A stretch of 64,000 nt of DNA, from contig NZ_CP061286.1 of the NCBI RefSeq assembly GCF_018687095.1, forward strand, positions 372,001-436,000, read 5' to 3'. The notes beneath the pieces are model-generated. The model was not told the DNA's origin. It saw only the letters and a program-made list of their open reading frames with translations, and searched no databases. This document shows positions 25,095 to 32,998 of this stretch, one piece after another. Both the position numbers and the translations under genes were made by a program. The DNA comes from Polynucleobacter sp. MWH-UH25E. Its GTDB lineage: Bacteria > Pseudomonadota > Gammaproteobacteria > Burkholderiales > Burkholderiaceae. Positions within the stretch are counted from its first letter, which is position 1. Every line of letters begins with the position of its first letter.

Positions 25095-25865
25095 CTAGGC
25101 CAATAGTAAAAATACTGTTGGCCTATTTTGTAATGGGGCGCATGCAGCTTCATTTGGATAACGCTTGCGCCACTCTGCAATTGGCAGTGTGGCAATCATT
25201 TCTGATGGCAGGCTTAAATCCACTCCAAGACAAAGCTGTGTTTGTGGTGCAAGTGAGTTGATGCAAGCCATCAGCATCGTGGTATTGCGATAGGGTGTCT
25301 CAATCCAAATTTGGGTTTGTTGTAACTTGCGGGATTCGATTTCTAGTTGCTTAAGCTTGCTGCTACGCTCATGTATGTCATGAGGTAGATATCCTTGAAA
25401 TGCAAAGCGCTGACCATTTAAGCCGCTCGCCATTAAACCCAGCAAGATCGAGCTTGGCCCTACAAGAGGTTTGACTTGGGCGCCAAGTTTATGTGCGGCA
25501 AGCACAAGCTCTGCCCCCGGATCAGCTACACCAGGAACACCGGCTTCCGACATTAAGCCCATATCGTTGCCAGCTAGCAATGGTTTTAATAAATCAGTTG
25601 GCTTTACTGAATCACCATACTTTGCATTGCGCGCAGCACCACGCCACTCACTCATTTGCATTTCTTGAATAGTGCAAGCAAGCGGTGAAGCGTTATCAAT
25701 TGCTTTTAAAAGTGCTCGTGCAGTTTTTGCATCTTCAACAATCCAGTGTTTGAGTTTGGATGCACATGCAATCGTTTCAGCGGGCATAACCCATGACAAC
25801 TGTTCAGTACGACCGTCACTACCTAAAGTATTGGGAACTAAGAATAGTGTGCCAAGTTTTGCCAT
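25095..25865 (-). CDS. SAM-dependent methyltransferase, RsmI-like tetrapyrrole-methylase fold
   Basis: A 256-residue protein of the tetrapyrrole methylase superfamily, close to RsmI (16S rRNA 2'-O-methyltransferase for C1402). The matches are GLMSEAGVPGVADPGAELV, VKPLVGPSSILLGLMASGLNGQ, FAFQGYLP and the late IETPYRNTTML. It lacks the canonical RsmI start and the C-terminal extension, being 30 or more residues shorter. It is therefore probably the second, divergent member often found beside maf in Betaproteobacteria, not the main RsmI. Its methylation target is not known. Confidence 0.8.
   Translation of the reverse strand: MAKLGTLFLVPNTLGSDGRTEQLSWVMPAETIACASKLKHWIVEDAKTARALLKAIDNASPLACTIQEMQMSEWRGAARNAKYGDSVKPTDLLKPLLAGNDMGLMSEAGVPGVADPGAELVLAAHKLGAQVKPLVGPSSILLGLMASGLNGQRFAFQGYLPHDIHERSSKLKQLEIESRKLQQTQIWIETPYRNTTMLMACINSLAPQTQLCLGVDLSLPSEMIATLPIAEWRKRYPNEAACAPLQNRPTVFLLLA
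25096..25130 (+). terminator. Terminator after the S49 protease gene
   Basis: A 13-bp stem with one wobble pair, TAGGCCAATAGTA / TACTGTTGGCCTA (25096-25108, 25113-25125), is followed by TTTTG. It overlaps the last codons of the convergent methylase gene. Confidence 0.7.
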
Positions 25866-25895
25866 GAATAATTTTTTGGTTGGTTGCTAGGTTGC

Positions 25896-26504
25896 TTATT
25901 TCTTTGCTGGAATTGCAAAACCTGCATCACGCAATAGCCCAGTCAGTGCAATCAAGGGAAGGCCGATGAGGGCGGTAGGGTCATCACTTTTGATGGATTC
26001 AAGCAAGCTAATCCCCAGGCCTTCAGACTTGGCGCTACCTGCGCAGTCATAAGGCTCTTCTGCCAGAAGATAGTTTTCTAAAACGGTATCCGGTAGTTTG
26101 CGGAAACACACTTCTGTAGGAACGCTAAGCGTAGTTTGTGTATCGCCTTTCATCAGGCATAGAGCGGTATGAAACGTCACTGTTTGTCCACGCATTAATT
26201 GCAATTGCGCCATTGCTCTTTCAAAGTTGCCTGGTTTGCCAATTGCTGCACCACAAAGATCGGCTACTTGATCGGAGCCGATTACCCAAGCATCTGGGAA
26301 TTGTTTAGAAACGACTTCCGCTTTTGCATGTGCAAGACGCATTGCTAAATCCAGCGTGCTTTCACCAGTTAAGGGGGTTTCATCTACCTTGGGGGAAATG
26401 ACCTCAAAAGGAATGCGAAGACGGGTTAATAGCTCACGTCGATAAACCGACGTTGACGCCAAAATAAGTGATGGTGTTTTGGGGTTGTTAGTAGATTGAC
26501 TCAT
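25896..26504 (-). CDS. Maf-family nucleotide pyrophosphatase, YceF type
   Basis: A 202-residue Maf protein. It has LILASTSVYRRELLTRLRIPFE, DETPLTGES, WVIGSDQVADL and the AGSAKSEGLGISLLESI loop. This subgroup (E. coli YceF) hydrolyses 7-methyl-GTP, which points to nucleotide-pool cleaning. In E. coli yceF is next to yceD-rpmF-plsX, and the same neighbourhood appears here, with maf divergent from yceD across 109 nt. Confidence 0.88.
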   Translation of the reverse strand: MSQSTNNPKTPSLILASTSVYRRELLTRLRIPFEVISPKVDETPLTGESTLDLAMRLAHAKAEVVSKQFPDAWVIGSDQVADLCGAAIGKPGNFERAMAQLQLMRGQTVTFHTALCLMKGDTQTTLSVPTEVCFRKLPDTVLENYLLAEEPYDCAGSAKSEGLGISLLESIKSDDPTALIGLPLIALTGLLRDAGFAIPAKK

Positions 26505-26613
26505 TGCTGCGTATTTTCAACTGACTGCGTTAGAAAGGAAAGTGATAAAGGGGGGTAGAAGACGACAGGGGATCTGAGGCCACCTTTTTGCACTCTTGAT
26601 TTAGACTGATGTC

Positions 26614-27189
26614 ATGGATCGAAATCATGTTTTGCCTCAAGTTCAATTGTCCGCGGAGCTGAATGCTCTGCGACGGGTTGATTTCTGTGCCCCGCAGTCC
26701 TACAAGGGCTCTGGCTTTTTAAGCATCCCAGACTTACCAAGGGTGGCTGAAGAGGTGGCAGCTGTTCTTCCAGGAGATGGCTTTGATTGGGTTATCCAGA
26801 CTCACTTTGAGCATTCTCCTGGTAGCGAGCCCCATCAAATCATGGAGTTAGATCTAAAAGGCAGGTTGCATTTGACTTGCCAGCGGTGCTTGCAAGGGTG
26901 TGCGGTCGAATTGGCCGAAAAGCGCCAATTTATCTTTTTGGCCACTGAATCTCAGGCAGATGACTATCCGCCGGAGGATGAGGACCGAGAGCCCTTAGTA
27001 GCCAGCCAGCAATTTAACCTCTTGGAGACCATTGAGGATGAGATTTTGCTGTCTATCCCCTTGATTCCTAAGCATTCTGAGGGCTTTTGCGAGCCTCATG
27101 CCTCAGTTTTTGGGGAAGGTGATGGGGATGAAGTCCCAGTTGAGCGTGAAAATCCCTTTAACATATTGAAAAATATGAAGAAAAACTGA
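26614..27189 (+). CDS. yceD: YceD / DUF177 family protein
   Basis: A 191-residue protein of the DUF177 family, which is linked to 23S rRNA accumulation and usually cotranscribed with rpmF. The paired cysteines of LTCQRCLQGCAVEL, the acidic EDEDREPLV and the EDEILLSIPLIPKH block identify it. The molecular role is not settled. It heads a typical yceD-rpmF-plsX-fabH cluster. Confidence 0.88.
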   Translation: MDRNHVLPQVQLSAELNALRRVDFCAPQSYKGSGFLSIPDLPRVAEEVAAVLPGDGFDWVIQTHFEHSPGSEPHQIMELDLKGRLHLTCQRCLQGCAVELAEKRQFIFLATESQADDYPPEDEDREPLVASQQFNLLETIEDEILLSIPLIPKHSEGFCEPHASVFGEGDGDEVPVERENPFNILKNMKKN

Positions 27190-27294
27190 AAAGGTCAGTT
27201 AAAAATAGGGTACTGCTTCAAGCCTTCTTTGCAGGCAAATCAAGCATTTAGACGCTTTTCCATGCTAGAATGTCGCCTTGCTTAGGAGTTCATT

Positions 27295-27474
27295 ATGGCC
27301 GTTCAACAAAATAAAAAATCACCATCCAAACGTGGCATGCACCGTGCGCACGACTTTTTGACCGCACCTGCTACGGCTGTTGAAGCCACAACTGGTGAGG
27401 CACATTTGCGCCACCACATTTCACCTAACGGCTACTATCGTGGTCGTAAAGTAGTTAAAACTAAAAACGACTAA
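27295..27474 (+). CDS. rpmF: 50S ribosomal protein L32
   Basis: A 59-residue protein: MAVQQNKKSPSKRGMHRAHD, then LRHHISPNGYYRGRKVVK. This is L32 of the type without zinc-binding cysteines. A TAGGAG ribosome site precedes the ATG, and a TAGAAT -10-like box lies at 27266-27271, so rpmF may have its own promoter in the 105-nt gap after yceD. The gene is followed by an attenuator-like hairpin before plsX. Confidence 0.96.
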   Translation: MAVQQNKKSPSKRGMHRAHDFLTAPATAVEATTGEAHLRHHISPNGYYRGRKVVKTKND

Positions 27475-27496
27475 TTTTTTAGTCTAAATAGATCGA

Positions 27497-27523
27497 AGCG
27501 GCTCACTTATAGCCGCTTTTTTC
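27497..27523 (+). terminator. Terminator or attenuator between rpmF and plsX
   Basis: AGCGGCT-CACTTAT-AGCCGCT (27497-27517) runs into TTTTTT. It probably lets rpmF be expressed at a higher level than the fatty acid genes behind it. Confidence 0.8.
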
Positions 27524-27556
27524 TTAGATAAATCACTTGTAGCAATCAATGAGTTT

Positions 27557-28570
27557 ATGAGCGTTACTCTTGCTATTGATGCCATGGGCGGAGATCATGG
27601 GGTCGTTGTGACTGTCCCCGCCGCTTGCGACTTTTTAGAAAAACACGCTGATGTCAAGATCGCCTTAGTTGGTGATCCGGATTTAATTAAGCAAGTCTTA
27701 AGTAAATCTTCTAACGCTCCGATGGAGCGCATTCAAATTATTCCTGCTAGTGAAGTGGTGTTGATGGATGATCCCATCGAAGTTGCTTTGCGTCGCAAAA
27801 AAGATTCTTCCATGCGTGTGGCAATTGAACAGGTAAAAGAAGGAACTGCTGATGCCGTGATTTCTTCTGGTAATACCGGCGCGCTCATGGCGATTTCTCG
27901 CTACATACTCAAAACACTAGAAGGCGTTGATCGCCCTGCGATTGCAACCGCAATCCCAAATGAATTGGGGCGCGGTACCACTATGTTGGATTTGGGTGCA
28001 AACGCAGATTGCGAACCTATGCATTTGGTGCAGTTTGCTCGGATGGCTAATGTGATGGTACAAGTGGTGGATGGCAAACCAAATCCTTCTATTGGTCTTT
28101 TGAATATTGGCGAAGAAGTCATTAAAGGTAATGAAGTAGTCAAGCAAACCAGTGAATTACTTCGTCAAAGTAATTTGAATTTCTACGGCAACGTTGAAGG
28201 CAACGATATTTTTAAAGGCACCACGGATATTGTGGTGTGCGATGGCTTTGTTGGTAATGTAGTGCTCAAAGCTAGTGAAGGTTTGGCTAAGATGATGAGT
28301 GGCATGATTCGTGAGGAATTTAATCGTTCTTTGTTGACCAAATTAATGGCGATCTGCGCAATGGTTCCCCTGTTACGTGTTCGCAAACGTGTTGATCACC
28401 GTCGCTATAACGGCGCGGTATTGTTGGGTTTGCGTGGTTGTGTGATTAAGAGCCATGGATCTGCCGATCGATTTGCATTTGGATTTGCATTAGATCGTGC
28501 ATATGAGGCGGCTAAAAATCGCATGGTTGAACGTATTGCCGCAGCCTTTGTGGCGGAGATAACGGTATGA
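27557..28570 (+). CDS. plsX: Phosphate acyltransferase PlsX
   Basis: A 337-residue enzyme that converts acyl-ACP to acyl-phosphate, the donor for phospholipid synthesis. It starts VTLAIDAMGGDHGVVVTVPAA and contains ISSGNTGALMAIS, LDLGANADCEP, NIGEEVIKGNE and CDGFVGNVVLKASEG. The end overlaps fabH by 4 nt (ATGA). Confidence 0.96.
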   Translation: MSVTLAIDAMGGDHGVVVTVPAACDFLEKHADVKIALVGDPDLIKQVLSKSSNAPMERIQIIPASEVVLMDDPIEVALRRKKDSSMRVAIEQVKEGTADAVISSGNTGALMAISRYILKTLEGVDRPAIATAIPNELGRGTTMLDLGANADCEPMHLVQFARMANVMVQVVDGKPNPSIGLLNIGEEVIKGNEVVKQTSELLRQSNLNFYGNVEGNDIFKGTTDIVVCDGFVGNVVLKASEGLAKMMSGMIREEFNRSLLTKLMAICAMVPLLRVRKRVDHRRYNGAVLLGLRGCVIKSHGSADRFAFGFALDRAYEAAKNRMVERIAAAFVAEITV

Positions 28571-29553
28571 GTATTTATGCAAGAGTGGCTGGCACAGGAA
28601 GCTATCTTCCGGAGCAGCGTTTAACAAATCATGATTTAGTTGAACGTCTTGCCAAGTCGGGTCTAGAGACAAGCGATGAGTGGATTACTACTCGTAGTGG
28701 GATTTCTGCGCGCCACTTTGCCGCTGACAATCAATTAACCAGTGATTTAGCTGTAAAAGCTGCCCAGGCTGCCTTGAGTAGTGCTGGTATCACTTCAGCT
28801 GATTTGGATCTCATCATTCTTGCTACCTCCACCCCTGATCATTTGGGCGGTTTTCCGAGTACGGCTTGTGTGGTGCAAGATAAGTTAGGCGCTCATACTG
28901 CATGCGCAGCGTTTGATGTGCAGGCTGTATGTGCAGGTTTCACTTATGCACTTGCTACAGCAGATGCCTTCATTCGTGCAGGCTCTTATAAAAAAGTATT
29001 GGTGATTGGCGCTGAAACCTTCTCGCGGATTTTGGATTTCCAAGATCGCGGAACTTGTGTGCTATTCGGTGATGGCGCTGGCGCAGTGGTGCTTGAAGCA
29101 TCAAACGAGGCTGGCATTTTGTCGACAGCCCTGCATGCAGATGGAAGTCAGCGTGACATTTTGTGCGTACCCGGGCGTTCTGGTAACGGCGCAGTGCATG
29201 GCTCACCATTTATGACAATGGATGGTCAAGCGGTTTTCAAGTTGGCAGTAAAAGTATTAGAGCAAGTCGCTCATGAAGTTTTAGAAAAAGCAAAACTGAA
29301 GCCAGAACAAATTGATTGGTTAGTCCCTCACCAGGCGAACATTCGCATCATGGAAGGTACTGCTAAAAAAATGGGAATGTCCATGGATAAAGTCATTGTG
29401 ACGGTTCATGAGCATGGCAATACTTCAGCAGCCTCAATCCCATTGGCTTTGGACGTTGGTGTGCGCTCTGGTCAAATCAAGCGAGGTCAGCATCTTTTGT
29501 TGGAAGGAGTTGGTGGTGGTTTTGCTTGGGGTGCGGTAGCGCTCAAATATTAA
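28567..29553 (+). CDS. fabH: 3-oxoacyl-ACP synthase III
   Basis: The 328-residue condensing enzyme that starts fatty acid chains from acetyl-CoA and malonyl-ACP. The active-site triad is visible: Cys in AFDVQAVCAGFTYAL, His in VPHQANIRIM and Asn in HEHGNTSAAS. It is translationally coupled to plsX. Confidence 0.96.
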   Translation: MSIYARVAGTGSYLPEQRLTNHDLVERLAKSGLETSDEWITTRSGISARHFAADNQLTSDLAVKAAQAALSSAGITSADLDLIILATSTPDHLGGFPSTACVVQDKLGAHTACAAFDVQAVCAGFTYALATADAFIRAGSYKKVLVIGAETFSRILDFQDRGTCVLFGDGAGAVVLEASNEAGILSTALHADGSQRDILCVPGRSGNGAVHGSPFMTMDGQAVFKLAVKVLEQVAHEVLEKAKLKPEQIDWLVPHQANIRIMEGTAKKMGMSMDKVIVTVHEHGNTSAASIPLALDVGVRSGQIKRGQHLLLEGVGGGFAWGAVALKY

Positions 29554-29617
29554 GATCTCCAATATCTAATCCTTTTATTTCCTTAATTTCAATTCGTAAA
29601 TTTCACCTATTTCACTT

Positions 29618-30553
29618 ATGACATTCGCATTCGTATTCCCTGGTCAAGGATCTCAATCAGTAGGCATGCTTAATTCGATTTCTGAGCGCCCTGAAGTGCG
29701 CGCTACATTGCAAGAGGCTTCTGATGCCTTGGGTGAAGATGTCGCAAAACTGATTGCGGAAGGCCCTGCCGAGGCGCTTGCACTAACAACCAATACCCAG
29801 CCAGTCATGTTGACCGCCGCCGTAGCGTTTTATCGCGCTTGGCTGGCTGCGGGTGGCGCTACCCCTAAAGTGATGGCAGGCCATAGTTTGGGTGAATACT
29901 CTGCTTTGGTTGCAGCAGGAGTAATTTCTTTTAAAGATGCGGTTCCTTTGGTGCGTTTTCGTGCCGAAGCAATGCAAACTGCAGTGCCAGTTGGTACGGG
30001 CGGTATGGCGGCTATATTGGGTTTGGATGATGCAGTGGTTATTAAAGTGTGCGCCGAAGCTAGTGCTGCCTCAGGGGGCGTAGTTGAGGCTGTGAACTTT
30101 AATGCACCTGGCCAAGTGGTGATTGCCGGAGCAAGTGATGCAGTGGCTAATGCTTGTGAATTGCTAAAAGCTGCTGGCGCTAAACGTGCACTACCGTTGC
30201 CAGTATCAGCGCCATTTCATTCTTCTTTATTGCAACCTGCTTCTGAAAAGCTCAAAGGTTATTTGGCGAATATTGAATTTAAAGCACCAAGCATCCCAGT
30301 CATTAATAACGTTGACGTTGAAATCTTGAACGATCCTGCTGCAATTAAAGATGCATTAGTTCGTCAGGCAGCTAAGCCAGTACGTTGGCAAGAAACTATT
30401 CAAGCGATGGCTTCTCAAGGTATTACTCAAGTAGTTGAGTGTGGCCCTGGAAAAGTATTGGCTGGCCTTACAAAACGCATCAATGATCAAGTGACCGGCA
30501 TTCCGGTATTTGATGAGGCGAGTCTAAACGAAGCTCTTGCCAACGTAAAATAA
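29618..30553 (+). CDS. fabD: Malonyl-CoA-ACP transacylase
   Basis: The 311-residue FabD transfers malonyl from CoA to ACP. It has FVFPGQGSQSVGM at the start, the nucleophile Ser in AGHSLGEYSALVAAG, the Arg in VRFRAEAMQ and the His in PVSAPFHSSLL. It follows fabH by 64 nt. Confidence 0.96.
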   Translation: MTFAFVFPGQGSQSVGMLNSISERPEVRATLQEASDALGEDVAKLIAEGPAEALALTTNTQPVMLTAAVAFYRAWLAAGGATPKVMAGHSLGEYSALVAAGVISFKDAVPLVRFRAEAMQTAVPVGTGGMAAILGLDDAVVIKVCAEASAASGGVVEAVNFNAPGQVVIAGASDAVANACELLKAAGAKRALPLPVSAPFHSSLLQPASEKLKGYLANIEFKAPSIPVINNVDVEILNDPAAIKDALVRQAAKPVRWQETIQAMASQGITQVVECGPGKVLAGLTKRINDQVTGIPVFDEASLNEALANVK

Positions 30554-30581
30554 AATCCAATACAACATTCGGAACACAAAT

Positions 30582-31325
30582 ATGAATCTCGACTTAAGCG
30601 GACAAATTGCCTTGGTAACTGGAGCCTCACGCGGTATTGGTCAGGCGGTAGCGGATGAATTGGTAAAGTCCGGTGCAAAAGTGATTGGCACGGCTACTAC
30701 AGCTGAAGGCGCTAAAGCAATTGATGCGAGATTGAAGCCATCTGGTGGAGCTGGTTTAGCTTTGAATGTCACCGCACCAAATGCATGCGAAGAGATCATT
30801 GATCACATTGTTAAAGAGTTTGGTGGCATCAATATTCTGGTGAACAACGCTGGCATCACTCGTGACAACTTAGCTATGCGTATGAAGTCTGAAGAGTGGA
30901 CTGATGTAATCGATACCAATTTGAGCGCAGTGTTTCGTTTATCTCAAGCAGTATTGCGCCCAATGATGAAGGCACGCGCTGGTCGAATTATTAATATCAC
31001 TTCGATTGTTGGTCATATGGGAAATCCAGGCCAAGCAAATTACGCAGCAGCTAAATCTGGTGTTTCTGGAATGACCCGTGCGCTAGCCCGTGAAATTGGT
31101 AGCCGTAATATCACTGTCAATTGCGTTGCTCCTGGATTTATTGATACCGATATGACTCGCGCACTGAGCGAAGAGCAGCAAAATGCACTAAAAGTGAACA
31201 TTCCATTGGCTCGTTTAGGAAGCCCAGAAGATGTAGCTCAGGCAGTGGCTTTTTTGGCCTCTCCAGCCGCTGGCTACATTACGGGTAATACCCTACACGT
31301 CAATGGCGGACTCTATTTGGCCTAA
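30582..31325 (+). CDS. fabG: 3-oxoacyl-ACP reductase
   Basis: The 247-residue short-chain dehydrogenase of the elongation cycle. It has TGASRGIGQAVADEL, NNAGITRDNLAMRM, the catalytic Ser in NITSIVGHMGNPGQANY and the Tyr-x3-Lys (YAAAKSG). It ends with ITGNTLHVNGG. It sits between fabD and acpP as in E. coli. Confidence 0.96.
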   Translation: MNLDLSGQIALVTGASRGIGQAVADELVKSGAKVIGTATTAEGAKAIDARLKPSGGAGLALNVTAPNACEEIIDHIVKEFGGINILVNNAGITRDNLAMRMKSEEWTDVIDTNLSAVFRLSQAVLRPMMKARAGRIINITSIVGHMGNPGQANYAAAKSGVSGMTRALAREIGSRNITVNCVAPGFIDTDMTRALSEEQQNALKVNIPLARLGSPEDVAQAVAFLASPAAGYITGNTLHVNGGLYLA

Positions 31326-31351
31326 GGTCAAAACACGGATTTAGTCATTTT

Positions 31352-31389
31352 TTGGCGGTTTTGCTAATTCAGTCCGCCAAACTGATAAA
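31352..31389 (+). promoter_or_regulatory. Probable acpP promoter with inverted repeat
   Basis: A -35-like TTGCTA (31361-31366) and a -10-like GATAAA (31384-31389) are 17 nt apart. A perfect 7-bp inverted repeat TTGGCGG / CCGCCAA (31352-31358, 31374-31380) brackets the -35, as an operator or an RNA hairpin would. Confidence 0.45.
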
Positions 31390-31428
31390 ATCCTTTTCAT
31401 CGTTTTTTTACAACCCTTGGGGGACTTA

Positions 31429-31668
31429 ATGGACAACATCGAACAACGCGTTAAGAAAATCGTCGCTGAGCAATTGGGCGTCGCTGAAGGAGACATCAAG
31501 AATGAATCTTCTTTTGTGAATGACCTGGGCGCTGACTCTCTTGACACTGTTGAGCTGGTAATGGCTTTGGAAGATGAATTCGGTATCGAAATTCCTGATG
31601 AGGAAGCCGAAAAAATCACCACAGTTCAGCTCGCGATCGACTTCGCTAAATCAAAAGCTCAGGGTTAA
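31429..31668 (+). CDS. acpP: Acyl carrier protein
   Basis: The 79-residue ACP. Ser37 in GADSLDTVELVM receives the phosphopantetheine arm from AcpS, encoded about 9 kb downstream. GGGGGAC precedes the ATG at 31429; a longer frame from a TTG at 31417 runs through that ribosome site and is unlikely. The protein is acidic and helical, as expected. Confidence 0.97.
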   Translation: MDNIEQRVKKIVAEQLGVAEGDIKNESSFVNDLGADSLDTVELVMALEDEFGIEIPDEEAEKITTVQLAIDFAKSKAQG

Positions 31669-31699
31669 TTCCCTAGCTTAGGTATTACTTAGGTTTACT

Positions 31700-32947
31700 G
31701 TGTCAGCATCAAATGGCCGACGCCGGGTTGTAGTCACCGGCCTTGGCCTCATCTCACCTGTTGGTAATTCAGTTGATGTAGCTTGGTCCAATTTGCTTGC
31801 GGGCAAATCGGGTATAGCTACCATCACGAAATTTGACCACGCTCCACTCAGCGTTCATTTCGCTGGAGAGGTGAAAGATTTCAATGTCGAAGAATATGTT
31901 TCCGCTAAAGAAGCGCGCCATATGGATACGTTTATTCATTACGGTATCGCTGCTGGCACGCAAGCGATTCGCGACAGCGGTATCGAAGTTAATGAACAAA
32001 ACGCCGAGCGCATCGGCGTGATGGTGGGCTCAGGTATTGGCGGTTTGCCAATGATTGAGGAGACAGGCGCCGAGCTCTTGGCTCGCGGCCCACGTCGTAT
32101 TTCCCCATTTTTTGTTCCTGGCTCCATCATTAATATGATTTCTGGACACCTCAGTATTTTGTTTGGTCTAAAAGGTCCAAACGTTGCTGCGGTTACTGCA
32201 TGTACTACTGGATTGCACAGCATTGGTTTGGCTGCGCGTCTCATTCAGTATGGTGACGCTGATGTCATGATTGCTGGGGGTGCTGAGTCTACGATTTCCG
32301 CATTGGGAGTTGGCGGCTTTGCTTCTGCAAGAGCGCTCTCTACACGTAATGATGATCCTGCGACTGCATCTCGTCCTTGGGATAAAGACCGCGATGGTTT
32401 TGTTCTGGGTGAAGGTGCTGGTGTTCTAGTGCTTGAAGAGTATGAGCACGCTAAAGCGCGCGGCGCAAAAATTTATTGTGAGCTACTTGGTTTTGGTATG
32501 AGTGGTGATGCGTACCATATGACAGCTCCAAACATGGATGGACCACGTCGTTGCATGGTGAATGCAATGCGCGATGCTGGTTTAAATCCAGATCAAATTC
32601 AGTACGTGAATGCTCACGGTACTTCAACACCTTTGGGTGACAAGAATGAAACCGAGGCGATCAAAGCAGCCTTGGGCGACCACGCTAAGAAAGCTTTGAT
32701 TAACTCAACCAAGTCCATGACAGGTCACCTCTTGGGTGGTGCTGGGGGCTTGGAGTCTGTATTTACGATTCTGGCGCTTCATCACCAGAAATCACCCCCC
32801 ACTATCAATATCTTCAATCAAGACCCAGAGTGTGACTTGGACTACTGCGCCAATACCGCTAGGGACGTGAAGATTGACCATGCAGTCAAAAACAACTTTG
32901 GCTTTGGTGGTACTAACGGCACCTTGATTTTTGGTAAGCTGACCTAA
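31700..32947 (+). CDS. fabF: 3-oxoacyl-ACP synthase II
   Basis: The 415-residue elongating condensing enzyme. The nucleophile Cys is in AAVTACTTGLHSIG and the two His are in YVNAHGTSTPLGD and KSMTGHLLGGAG. It ends with NNFGFGGTNGTLIF. The start is GTG at 31700. In many Burkholderiales an rpoE-rseA-rseB block comes next; here the gene is followed directly by the serine protease gene, 51 nt away. Confidence 0.95.
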   Translation: MSASNGRRRVVVTGLGLISPVGNSVDVAWSNLLAGKSGIATITKFDHAPLSVHFAGEVKDFNVEEYVSAKEARHMDTFIHYGIAAGTQAIRDSGIEVNEQNAERIGVMVGSGIGGLPMIEETGAELLARGPRRISPFFVPGSIINMISGHLSILFGLKGPNVAAVTACTTGLHSIGLAARLIQYGDADVMIAGGAESTISALGVGGFASARALSTRNDDPATASRPWDKDRDGFVLGEGAGVLVLEEYEHAKARGAKIYCELLGFGMSGDAYHMTAPNMDGPRRCMVNAMRDAGLNPDQIQYVNAHGTSTPLGDKNETEAIKAALGDHAKKALINSTKSMTGHLLGGAGGLESVFTILALHHQKSPPTINIFNQDPECDLDYCANTARDVKIDHAVKNNFGFGGTNGTLIFGKLT

Positions 32948-32998
32948 TATTCTCTTTATCTCCATTTTTTTGGTTTTTACCAAGTAGGTCTTAGCATT

